A DNA stretch of 64,000 nucleotides from Penium margaritaceum. Taxonomy: Eukaryota > Streptophyta > Zygnematophyceae > Desmidiales > Peniaceae. Where the stretch lies: the NCBI GenBank assembly GCA_023375785.1, contig SZWC01000042.1, positions 74,865 to 138,864 of the forward strand, read 5' to 3'. Positions 39,401 through 49,521 of this stretch are shown piece after piece. Below the pieces are notes generated by a model. It was not told the origin of the DNA and ran no database searches. It saw only the letters and a list, made by a program, of their open reading frames with translations. How positions within the stretch are numbered: position 1 is the first letter of the stretch; each line of letters opens with the position of its first letter. The translations under genes and the position numbers were made by a program.

Positions 39401-41148
39401 ATAAGTACGTGTAAGTATGTGCAAGTACATGTAAGTATGTGTAAGTGCGTGAAAGTGCGTAAAAGTGTGTGAAAGTCCGTGTAAAATCATGTAAGTTTGT
39501 GTAAGTGCATGTTAGCATGTATACGCATGTGTAAGTGAGTGTTAGTTTGTGTAAGTGCATGCAAATGCGTGTAAGTTCATGTAAGTGCATGTAAGTACTT
39601 GTAAGTGCGTGTAAGTGCGTGTAAGTGCGTGTAAGTTCATATAAGTGCGTGTAAGTGTGTGTAAGTGTGCATAAGTATCTGCTAGTGCGTGTAAGTACGT
39701 GTAAGCGCGTATAAGTGTGTGAAAGTGCGTACAAGAGCGTAAAGTATGTGCAAGTACGTGTAAGTCCAAGTAAGTGCGTGTAAGTATGTGTAAGTGCATG
39801 TAAGCATGCATAAGTATGTGTAAGTGTATGTTTGTGCATGTAAGTACATGTAAGTGTGAGTAAGTTCAAGTTAGTACGTGTACGTACATGTAAGTGCGTG
39901 TAAGTGCGTGTAAGTACGTGAAAGTACGTGTTATTGCGTGTAATTACGTGTAAGTACGTGTGAGTACGTGTAAGTGCGTGTAAGTGCGTGTAAGTACATG
40001 TAAGCACGTCTACGTGTGTGTAGGTGTGTGTAAGAGCGCGTGTGTGTGTAAGTGTGTGTCAGTACGTGTAAGTGCGTGTTAGTGCGTGTAAGTGCATGTA
40101 AGTGCGTGTACGAGTATGTAAGTGCGTGTAAGTACGTGTAAGTGCATATAAGTGCGTGTAATTGTGTGTGAGTGCGTGTGAGTGTGTGTGAGTGCGTGTG
40201 AGTGTGTGTAAGTGCATGTAAGTGCGTGTAAGTGTGTGTTATTGAGTTTAAGTGCGTATAAGTACGTGTGAATGCGTGTAAGTTTGTGTTAAGAGCATAT
40301 AAGTACATGTAAGTACGTGTACGTGCGTATAAGTGCGTGTAGGTGTGTGTAAGTGCGTGTAAGTGTGTGTAAGTGTGTGTAAGTGCGTGTAAGTACGTGT
40401 AAGTGCGTGTAAGTACGTGTAAGTGCGTGTAAGTTAGTGTAAGCGCATATAAGTGCGTGTCAGTACGTGTTAGTGCGTGTAAGTTCGTGTAAGTGCGTGT
40501 AAGTGTGTGTAAGTGCGTGCAAGTTCGTGAAAGTGCATGTACGTACGTGTACGTGTGTGTACGTATGTATAAGTGCGTGTGACTGTGTGTAAGTGCGTGT
40601 AAGTGTGTATAGGTGCGTGTAAGTGTGTGTAAGTATGTGTAAGTCCGTGTAAGTACATGTAATTGCGTGTAAGTGCATGTAAGTATGTGTAAGTACGTGT
40701 AAGTACATAGAAGTGCGTGTAAGCATGTGTAAGTGCATGTAAGTGCGTGTAAGTGCATGTAAGTGCGTGTAAGTACGTGTAAGTTTGTGTAAGTGCGTGT
40801 AAGTTCATGTAAGTGCATGTAAGTACGTGTAAGTGTGTATAAGTGCGTATAAGTGCGTGAAAGTGTGTGTAAGTACGTATGACTACGTGTAAACGCAAGT
40901 AAGTGCGTGTAAGTACGTGTAAGTGCATGTAAGCACATGTAAGTGCGTGTAAGTGCGTGCAAGTGTGTGTTAGTGATTGTAAATATGTGTACGTTCGTGT
41001 AAGTGCGCGTAAGTGCGTCTAAGTGCGTATAAGTGCGTATAAGTGCGTGTAAGTGCGTGTAAGTGCGTGTAAGTACATGTAAGTGTGTGTAAGTGCGTGT
41101 AAGTGCATGTAAGTGCGTGTAAGTTCATGCAAGTGCGTATAAGTACGT
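36429..41148 (+). repeat. 10-bp minisatellite, segment 2
   Basis: About 4.7 kb of the AAGTGCGTGT family follows the insertion. The 10-bp phase holds over hundreds of bases at a time. Variation is mainly GCGT to GCAT or GTGT, and ACGT to ACAT or ATGT. At 40,893-40,945 it carries a rarer word order (GCAAGTAAGTGCG and then GTAAGCACATGTAAG) that recurs at 54,898-54,945 in the distal array, so the two arrays are related beyond the basic unit. Minus-strand open frames, such as one of 343 codons at 39,931-40,962, come from the stop-free unit and are not genes. It ends at TACGTAG, where the 21-bp array starts. Confidence 0.95.
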
Positions 41149-44100
41149 AGGTGCAGGCACCGTAGGCGCAAGCGCAGGCACTGTAGGCCCAGGCATAGGT
41201 ACCGTACACGCAAGCGCAAACACCGTATGCGCAGGCGCAGGCACCATAGGCGCAGGCGCAGGCACTGTAGGCGCTGGCACAGGAATCGTAGGGGCAGGCA
41301 CAGGCACCGTAGGCACGACCGCAGGCACTGTAGGCGCAGGCTCAGGTACTGTAGGCGTGGGCGCAAGCACACTAGGCGCAGAAGGAAGAAGGCACTGGAG
41401 GCGCAAATGCAGGCACCGTATGCGCAGGCATAGGCACCGTAGGCGTAGTCACAGGCACCGTAGGAAAAGGCGCAGGCACCGTGGGCGCATGCACAGGGAC
41501 CTTAGGCGCAGGCACAGGCACCGTAGGCGCAAGCGCAAGCACCGTAAGCACATGCGCATGCACTGTAGGCACAGGCCCAGGCACATAGGCGAAGGCGCAG
41601 GTACCGCAGGCGCAGGCGTAGGCACCGTAGGCGCGGGCGGAAGCTCCGTAGACGCAAGCAAGTACCGTAGGCACAAGCGCAGGCACCGTAGTTGCAATTA
41701 CCATAGGCGCAGGCGCAGGCACGTGGGCGCAATCACAGGCACTATAGGCGTAGGCCCAGGCACCGTAGGTGTAAGCGCAGGCACCGTAGTCGCAGGCACA
41801 TGCACGTTAGGCGCAGGTGAAGGCACCGTAGGCGTAGGCGTAGGCACCGTAGGCACAGGCACAGGCACTGTAGGCGCAGGCGCCGGCTCCGTACACGCAG
41901 GCGTAAGCACTGTAGGCGCAGGTGTAGGCACCGTACGCGTAGGAGCAGGCACCGCAGGCGCAAGCGCAAGTGCAGGCACTATAGGCGTAGGCGCAGGCGC
42001 AAGCACCTTAGGCGCATGCGTAGGAACCGTAGATGCAGGCGTAGGCACTATAGGTGCAGGCGTAGGCACTGTAGGCGCAATCGCAGGCACGGTACGCGCA
42101 GGCGCAAGCGCCATAGGCGCAAGCGCCATAGGCGCAAGCGCAGGCACCGTTAGCGCAGGCACATCCATTGTAGGCGCAAAAGCATGCACCGTAGACGCAG
42201 CCGCAGGCACCATAGGTGCAGGCGCAGGCACCATAGGCGGAGGCACAAGCACCGCAGTCGCGGGCGCAAGCACCATAGACGCAGGCGCACGCACCGTAGG
42301 CGAAGGTGTAAGTACCATAGGCGAAGGTGCAGGCACCGTAGGCGCATGCACAGGCACCGCAGGCGCAGGCGCAGGCACGGTAGGCGCAGGCGCAGGCACC
42401 CTAGTTGCAGTCGGGAGCACCATAGGCACAAGCGCGGGTACCGTAGGCGCAAGCACAGGCATCACAGGCATAGTTACCGTAGGCGCAGGCGCAGGCACGT
42501 AGGTGCAGGCGCATGCATCGTAGGCGCAGGCCGGGGAACCTTGGGCGTAGGCGTAGGCACTGTAGGCGCATTTGCAGGCACCATAGGCGCAGGCTCAGGC
42601 GTGGCAGGCGCAGGCGCAGGCACCGTAGGCGCAAGCACAGGCATCGTAGGCGCAATCCCAGTAGGCACATGTCCATTCACCTAGGCGCAGGCGCAGGCAC
42701 CTAGGCACAGGCGCAGGCACTGTAGGCGCAGGCTCAGGCACCATAGGCGCAGGTGTAGGCACCGTAGGCGTAGGCGCAGGCACCGTAGGCGCAGGCGCAT
42801 GCACCGTTGGCGCAGGCGCAGGCACAGTGGCGAAGGTGCTGGCACCGTCAGCTGAGGCGTAGGCACCTTACGCATCGGCACAGGCAGCGTACGTGTAGGC
42901 GCACGCACCCTAGGTGCAGGAGCAGGCTCCATAGGCACAGGCGCAAGCACCGTGGGCATAGGCACAGGCATTGTAGGCGCAGGCGCAAGCACTGTAGGCG
43001 CAGGAGCAATCCCCATAGGCGTAGGCTAAGGCACCGTAGGCACTGGCCCACGCACCGTAGGCGCTGGCGCAGGCACTTTAGGTGCAAGCAGAAGCACCGT
43101 AGGCGCAGGCGCAGGCACTTTATGCTCTTGCACAAGACAGTAGGCGCAGGCGCAAGCACCATAGGCGCAAGCACAGTGACCGTAGCCACAGTTACCGTAG
43201 GCGTAGGCGCAGGCACCGTAGGCGCATGCGTAAACACCGTAGGTGCACGCCCAGGCACCGTAGGCGCAGGTGCAAGCACTGCAGGAGCAAGCGCAGGTAC
43301 TGTGGGTGCAAGTGCAGGCACCGTAGGCGCAGGCGTAAGCACCGTATGTGCAGGCACAGGCATCGTAGGCGCAGGCGTAGGCACCATAGGCGTATGCGCA
43401 GGCACCATAGGTGCAGGCATGGGCACCGTAGGCACAGGCGTAGACACCTTAGGTGCAGGTACATGCACCATATGAGTAGGCGCAGGCACTGTATGTGCAG
43501 GCGCATGCACCGTAGTCGCAGGCACATGCACTTTAGGCACAGGTGAAGGCACTATAGGCGCAGGCGCAGGCACCGTAGGCAGAGGCGAAGGCACCGTAGG
43601 CGCGGGCGCAGGCTCCGTAGATAGAGGCGTAGGCACTGTAGGCGCAGGTGCACGCACCGTAGGCGCAGGCGCAAGAACCGCACACGCAAGCACAAGTACA
43701 AGCACTGTAGGCATAGGCGCAAGCGCATGCATCTTAGGCGCAGGCGCGGGCACCGTTGATGTAGGCGCAGGCACCGTAGGTGTAGGCGTAGGCACTGTAG
43801 GCACAGGCACAGGCACGGTAGGCGCAAGCGCAGGCGCCATAGGCGCAAGCGCATGCATCGTAGGCATGGGCGCAGTCACTGTAGGCGCACACGCGGGCAC
43901 CGTAGACGCAGCCGCAGGCACCGTAGGCGCAAGCACAGGCACCATAGGCGCAGGCGTAGGCATCGCAGCCGTAGGCGTAGGCACCATAGGCGCAAGCGCA
44001 GGTACCGTAGGCGCAGGTGTAGGCACCGTAGGCGAAGGTGCAGGCACCATAGGCGCAGGCGCAGGCACCGCAGGCACATGCGCAGGCACTGTAGGCGCAG

Positions 44101-47100
44101 GCGCAAGCACCCTAGTTGCAGGCGGGAGCACCGTAGGCGCATGCGCGGGCACCATATGCGCAGGCGTAGGCATTGTAGGCACCATTACCGTAGGCGCAGG
44201 CGCAGGCACGTAGGCGCAGGCACAGGCACCGTAGGCGCAGGCCGGGGAACCATGGGCGCAGGCGCACGCACTGTAGGCGTATTTGCAGGCACCATAGGTG
44301 CAGGCTCAGGCATGGTAGGCGCAGGCGCAGGCACCGTAGGCGCAAGTACAGGCAACGTACGCGCAGGCCCACTAGGCAGAGGCTTAGGCACCTAGGCGCA
44401 GGCGCAGGCACCTAGGCATAGGCGCATGCACGGTAGGCGCAAGCGCAGGCACCATAGGCATAGGTGCAGGCACCGTAGGCACAGGCGCAAGCACCCTAGG
44501 CGCAGGCACATGCACCGTAGGTGCAGGCGCAGGCACCGTGGCGCAGGTGCTTGCACCATAGGCGGAGGCGCAGGCACCTTAGGTGCAGGCGCAGGCAGCG
44601 TACATGCAGGCGCAGGCACTGTAGGCGCAGGCGCAGGCACCATAGGTGCAGGCGCAGGTACCGTAGGCACAGGCGCAGGCACCATAGGCGCAGGCGCAAG
44701 CATTGTAGGCGCATGCGCAAGCACCATAGGCACAGGCTAAGGCACAGTAGGCACTGGCCCAGGCACCGTAGGTGCAGGTGCACGCAATTTAGGTGCAGGC
44801 AGAAGCACCGTAGGCGTAGGCGCAGACACCGTAGGCGCTTGTACAAGGCACCGTAGGCACAGGCGCAGGCACCATAGGCGCAGGCACAGTCACCGTAGCC
44901 AGAGTTACCGTAGGCGTAGACGCAGGCACCGTAGGCGCAAGCGTAGGCACCGTAGGTGCAGGTCAAGGCACAGTAGGCGCAGGTGCAGGCACTGCAGGAG
45001 CGGGCGCAAGTACTGTAGGCGCAAGTACAGGCACCGTAGGCGCAGGCTTAAGCACCGTGTGCGCAGGCGCATGCACCGTAGGCGTAGGCGTAGGCACCGT
45101 AGGCACAGGCGCAGGCACCATAGGTGCAGGCGCAGGCACCGTAGGCGCAAGCGCAGGCACCTTAGGCGCAGGTGCAGGCACCGTAGACGCAGGCGCAGGC
45201 ACTGTATGTATAGGCGGAGGCACCGTAGTCTCCGGTGCAGGCAACGTAGGCGCAAACCCAGGCACTGTAGGCGGAGGCGCAGGCACCGTAGTCGCAAGCG
45301 CAGGTACCGTAGGCGCAGGCGCAGGCTCCATAGGCGTAGGCGCAGGCACCGTACGCGTAGGAGCAGACACCATAGGCGCAAACGCATTTACCATAGGCAC
45401 AAGCGCAGACCGTAGACGTAGGCACAAGCACTGTAGGTGCAGGCGCAGCCACCGTAGGCACAGGTGTAGGCACCCAGGCGCAAGCGCAGGCACCTAGGCG
45501 CATACGCAGGCACCTAGACACAGGCGAAGGCACAGTAGGTGCAGACACAGGCATCATAGGTGTAGTCGCAGGCACTGTAGGCGCAGGCGCATGCACCGTA
45601 GCTGCAGGCGCAGACACTACAGGCACAGGCGCAAGCACCATAGTCGCAGGCACAGGCATCATAGGCACAGTTACTGTAGGCGCAGGCGCAGGCACGTAGG
45701 TGGAGGCGCAGGCACCATAGGCGCAGGCCGGGGAACCTTGGGCGCAGGCGCAGGCACTATAGGTGCACGTGCAGGCACCATAGGTGCAGGCTCGTGCATG
45801 GTAGGCGCAGGCGCAGGCACTGTATGCGCAAGCAAAGGCATCATAGGCGCATGCCCAATAGGCGCAGGCCCAGGCACCTAGGCGCAGGCGCAGGCACCTA
45901 GGCACAGGCGTAGGCACAATAGGCAGAGGCACAGGCACCATAGGCGCAGGCGCAGGCACCGTCGTCGCAGACGCAGGCACCGTAGGCGCAACCGCAGACA
46001 CCGTGGCGCAGGTGCTGGCACCGTAGGCTAAGGCGCAGGTACCTTAGGCGCAGGCGCAGGCAGCGTACGTGCAAGCGCAGGCACCGTAGGCGCAGGCGCA
46101 GGCACCATAGGCACAGGCGCACGCACCGTATGCACAGGCGCAGGCACCGTAGGCGCAGGCGCAAACCCTGTAGGCGCACAAGAAAGCACCATAGGCGCAG
46201 GCTAAGGCACCGTAGGCACTGGCCCAGGCACCGTAGGCGCAGGCGCAGGCACTTTCGGTGCAGGCGGAAGCACCGTAGGCGCAGGCGCAGGCATCGTATA
46301 CGCTTGCACAAGGCACCGTATGCGCAGGTGCAGGCACCATAGGCGCAGGCATAGTCACCGTAGCCACAGTTATCGTAGGCGTGGGCGCAGGCACCGTAGG
46401 CGCAGGCGTAGGCACTGAAGGTACAGGCCCAGGCACCGTAGGCGTAGGTGCAGGTACTGCAGGAGCAGGCACAGGTGCTGTAGGCGCAGGCGCAGGCAGT
46501 GTAGGCGCAGGCATAAGCACCGTATGCACAGGTGCAGGCAGCGCAGGCGCAGGCGTAGGCAGCGTAGGCGCAGGCGCAGGCACCATAGGTATAGGCGCAG
46601 GTATAGTAGGCGCAAGTGCAGGCACCTTCGGCGCAGGTGCATGCACAGTAGTCGTAGGCGCAAGCACCGTATGCGCAGGCGCAGGCACCGTAGTCTCAGG
46701 CGCAGACAGCTTAGGCACAGACCCAGGCACTGTAGGCGTAAGCGCAGGCACTATAGTCGCAGGCGCATGTACCGTAGGCGCATGCGCAGGCTCCATAGGC
46801 TTAGGCGTAAGCATCGTACGCGTAGGCAGAGGCACCATAGGCGCAAGAGCATTTACCGTAGGCGCAGGCGCAAGTCGTAGACGCAGGCGCATGCACTTTA
46901 GGTGCAAGCGCAGCCACCCTAGGTACAGGCGCAGGTACGTAGGCGAAGGTGCAGGCACCTAGGCGTAGGCGCAAGAACCTAGACGCAGACGCAGGCATAA
47001 TAGGTGCAGACACAGGCACCGTAGGTGCAGGCGCAGGCACCGTAAGCGCAAACGTAGGCACTGTAGGTGCAGGCACAGGGACCGTAGGCGCATGCGCAGA

Positions 47101-47692
47101 CACTGCAAGCGCAGACGCATGCACCGTAGGCACAGACGCAGGCACTGCATGCGCAGGCTCAAGCACCTAGGCGCAGGCGTAGACACTATAGGCGCAGGCA
47201 CTGCAGGCGCAGGTGCAGGCACCGTAGGCGTAGGCCCAGGCACCTAGGAGCAAGCGCAGGCACCGTAGGCGCAGCCCCAGGCACCTAGGCGCATGCGCAG
47301 GCACCGTAGGCGCAGGCACAGGCACCGTAAGCGCAGGCCCAGGCACTGTAGGCACAGGCCCTGGCACCTAGGCATAGGCAGATGCACCTTATGCACAGGC
47401 GCAGGCACAGTAGGCGCACGCACTGCAGGCGCAGGTGCAGGCACCGTATGCGTAGGCGCAGGCACCATAGGCGCAGGCACAGGCACCGTAGGCGGAGGCG
47501 CAAGCACCGTAGGCACAGGCGCATGCACCGTATGCGGAGGCGCAAGCAGTGTAGGCACAGGCGCAGGCACTGCAGGTGCAGGCGCAGGCACCGTAGGCAC
47601 ATGTGAAGGCACCGTAGGTGCAGGCGGAGGCAATGCAGGCTCAGGCGCAGGCACTGTAGGCGCAGACATTGTAGGCGCATGTGCAGGCATCG
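41149..47692 (+). repeat. CpG-rich 21-bp minisatellite array
   Basis: The unit is GTAGGCGCA, GGCGCA, GGCACC (9+6+6 bp), repeated for about 6.5 kb, near 310 copies. Twenty-one bases are seven codons. The frames read VGAGAGT and RRRRRHR forward, and VPAPAPT, CLRLRLR and GACACAY in reverse; only one forward frame meets a stop (TAG). Long open frames therefore exist on both strands over the same DNA, the longest being 453 codons on the minus strand at 42,848-44,209. No frame is favoured, so I treat the array as non-coding. Typical changes are CCGTAGG to CCATAGG or CTGTAGG, and GGCGCA to GGTGCA or GGCACA, all at CpG. Some units are shortened to GGCACCTAGG. Confidence 0.95.
42460..47160 (+). repeat. 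Super-repeat of about 1.5-1.7 kb within the 21-bp array
   Basis: Rare words recur in the same order. CAGGCCGGGGAACC lies near 42,527, 44,240 and 45,725. The GTGGCG...GGTGCT context lies near 42,825, 44,535 and 46,005. GGCACTGGCCCA lies near 43,040, 44,750 and 46,215. GTAGCCA followed by AGTTA lies near 43,183, 44,886 and 46,352. Spacing is about 1,710 then about 1,470-1,490 bp. A partial further copy may exist upstream near 41,690 (AATTACCATAGGCGCAGG). The array therefore also grew by duplication of blocks of roughly 70-80 units. Confidence 0.8.
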
Positions 47693-47790
47693 TAGTGCTT
47701 GTGGCGCTTGTGCGTACGCGTGTGCAATTTTTCTGTTGTATGCGCTCCAGCATTGATGGGTTTCCTCTGGTCATTGAATGACACCTAAAA

Positions 47791-47814
47791 GGGGGTGGTG
47801 GGGGGGGAGGGGGG
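47791..47814 (+). other. G-run tract with G-quadruplex potential (1)
   Basis: Runs of 5, 8 and 6 G separated by TGGT and a single A. The eight-base run can supply two triplets, so four G-triplets with short loops are available. Structure formation is inferred from the pattern only. Confidence 0.6.
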
Positions 47815-47883
47815 ACGAACGTTTTAACGGGAAAAGAGGAGAATCCCATGCAAGATTGGCACTGCTTAATTTGATTGATGGCC

Positions 47884-47930
47884 GGGGATGCCGGCGAGGG
47901 GAAAGGGGTGGGGGGGGGAAGGGAGTGGGG
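47884..47930 (+). other. G-run tract with G-quadruplex potential (2)
   Basis: Six G-runs of 3-9 bases within 47 bp (47,884-887, 47,898-901, 47,905-908, 47,910-918, 47,921-923, 47,927-930). The spacing suits a quadruplex on the plus strand. Confidence 0.6.
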
Positions 47931-47970
47931 AAGCAAGACCAAGACCGGTCAACTTGTGTTGTGCACTCAT

Positions 47971-48350
47971 CCTGCGTTTGTCTTCTACTCTCTTGCCTTT
48001 GTCTTCTTCCCCCTTGCATTTGTCTTCTTCTCTCGTGCCTTTATCTTCTTCTCAATTGCATTTGTCTTCTTCTCTCCTGCCTTTGCCTTCTTCTCCCCTG
48101 CAAGTGTCTTCTTCTGCCCTACAATTTGTCTTCTTCTCCCCTCCCTTTGTCTTCTTCTCCCGTTCCTTTGTCTTCATGTTCTTCCCTCCTGCCTTTGTCT
48201 TATTCTCTCCTGCCTTTGCCTTCTTCTCCCGTCTTTGTCTTCTTTCACCCTGCCTTTGTCTTCTTCTCCCCTGCCCTTGTCTTCTTCTCCCTGCCTTTGT
48301 CTTCTTCTCCCCTGCCTTTGTCTTCCTCTCTCCTTCCTTTGTCTTCTTCT
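47971..48350 (+). repeat. Pyrimidine-rich 21-bp minisatellite, about 18 copies
   Basis: The unit is close to TTTGTCTTCTTCTCCCCTGC plus one base, with copies of 20-24 bp and C/T changes (CTCTCCTGCC, CTCGTGCC). The plus strand is almost free of A and runs C/T, so triplex (H-DNA) structure is possible. The open frames across it, including 265 codons at 47,778-48,575, translate to low-complexity CLLLP or FFSPAFV-like strings in all three forward frames. They follow from the 21-bp period and are not called as a gene. Confidence 0.9.
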
Positions 48351-48390
48351 TGGCCGCGAGTGTTTTGGCCAGCTGGTAGCCCTCTTAAGT

Positions 48391-48442
48391 GTTGCTACTT
48401 GTTGCTGCTGCTTGCTGCTGCTGCTTGTTGCTCCTGCTGTGG
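48391..48442 (+). repeat. CTG-rich imperfect microsatellite
   Basis: Short runs of GCTGCTG interrupted by CTTG and CTCCTG over about 50 bp. The longest pure run is only a few CTG units, too few to suggest instability. Confidence 0.6.
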
Positions 48443-48630
48443 TTCCACTGCCGCCTGCAACGTGTGCATGCGTTTGACCCTGAGCTTGGATACTGTCAGG
48501 TACGGTGTGGCTTGTCATCACCACATGGCATGGCTGATAGTTCAGTGTTGGTTGAGATGGACAAGATTTGTGTGAAAGATTCGTTCGTTGCATGAATGGA
48601 GTAGGCAAGGACGTCTGCGGAGGCAGCAAC
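48443..48630. other. Unique sequence, no gene recognised
   Basis: About 190 bp of non-repetitive sequence from CCACTGCCGCCTGCAACG to GGAGGCAGCAAC. An open frame crosses it but continues out of the neighbouring minisatellite. I see no splice-bounded exon, RNA gene or transposon end. Confidence 0.5.
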
Positions 48631-48799
48631 GTGTGAAGAAGTAGCAGTGTGTGAGGAAGTTCAAAGTGTCGTGAGGAGGTCAAAGGTATCGTGAGGAAGT
48701 TCAACGCATCGTGAGGAAGTTAAAAGTGTCATGAGGAAGTTAAAGGTATGACGAGGAAGTGAAAAGTGTCATGATGCAGTTAGAAGTGTTGTAAGAAAG
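48631..48799 (+). repeat. 20-bp minisatellite, about 8 copies
   Basis: The unit is GTGAGGAAGTTAAAAGTGTC. The first copy at 48,631 and the last, after 48,771, are degenerate. Middle copies differ mainly at AAAGTGTC versus AAAGGTATC-like ends and TTC versus TTA. The units are purine-rich on the plus strand, the opposite of the pyrimidine minisatellite upstream. Confidence 0.85.
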
Positions 48800-48811
48800 C
48801 TTAGATGTGTG

Positions 48812-48867
48812 AGCCCGCCCGCCCGCCGCCAGCCCGCCCGCCCAACTGCCTACCCGCCCGTCCTCCC
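48812..48867 (+). repeat. CCCG-rich simple repeat
   Basis: Runs of CCCGCCCG units (GCCCGCCCGCCCGCCGCC) with an interruption at CAACTGCCTA. It sits directly before the CA/CG tract. Confidence 0.8.
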
Positions 48868-49073
48868 ACACGCTCGCACGCCAGCACACGCGCACACACA
48901 CGCACACACACACAAACTCACATGCACACGCACATGTACATGCACACGCACACGCACACGCACAGGCACACACACACACACATACACATGCACATGCACA
49001 CGCACACATATACACACCCGCACACGCACACGTACACGCACACGCACATACACACATACACATGCACACGTAC

Positions 49074-49104
<31 letters not shown>

Positions 49105-49521
49105 TGCACATGCGTGCGCACACGCACACGTATACACACACGCACACGCATACACACACACACACACGTATGCATGCACGCAAGAACACACGCACGTATG
49201 TACCCATGCACGCACGCACCCAGGCATCCGCGCGCGCACGCACGCACGCACGCACACACGCACACAAGCACGCACGCACGCACGTACGCACGCACGCACG
49301 CACGCACGCATGCTTGCACACACGCACGCACGCACGCATCCACGTACGCACGCACGCATGCACGCATGCACATGCGCATGCACGCACGCACGCACGCATG
49401 CACGCATGCACTCAAGCACACACGCACGCACGCACGCACGCACGTACGCACGCACGCACGTACGCACGCATGCACACATGCACGCACGCACGCACGCATG
49501 CATGCACGCACGCACGTACGC
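48868..49521 (+). repeat. Alternating CA/CG simple-repeat tract
   Basis: The left half is mainly CACACG and CACGCACA; the right half is mainly ACGC tetranucleotides with occasional TGC or TAC variants. The tract is largely alternating purine-pyrimidine for 650 bp, the classic pattern for left-handed Z-DNA. All frames on both strands lack stops over long stretches (RTHARTHA forward, ACVRACVR reverse), which explains overlapping open frames of 160-250 codons. No coding call is made. Confidence 0.92.

Larger units (their letters stand above)
47693..47970. other. Non-repetitive stretch with G-runs
   Basis: After the last recognisable 21-bp unit comes low-copy sequence (GTGCAATTTTTCTGTTGTAT), followed by two G-rich tracts described separately and then ordinary mixed sequence. 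I see no homology to a known gene, no convincing ORF and no RNA gene. Confidence 0.6.

Noticed and set aside
42848-44209. Long minus-strand open frame of 453 codons rich in APAPTVP
   Set aside because: It is a by-product of a 21-bp repeat with no stop in that frame; overlapping frames on both strands are equally open, and the start is arbitrary.
41149-47692. CRISPR array
   Set aside because: The repeats are contiguous, with no unique spacers, and the context is eukaryotic satellite DNA.
47778-48575. Open frame of 265 codons that could suggest a leucine- and cysteine-rich membrane protein
   Set aside because: Most of it is the translated pyrimidine minisatellite. The other two forward frames are open across the same DNA.
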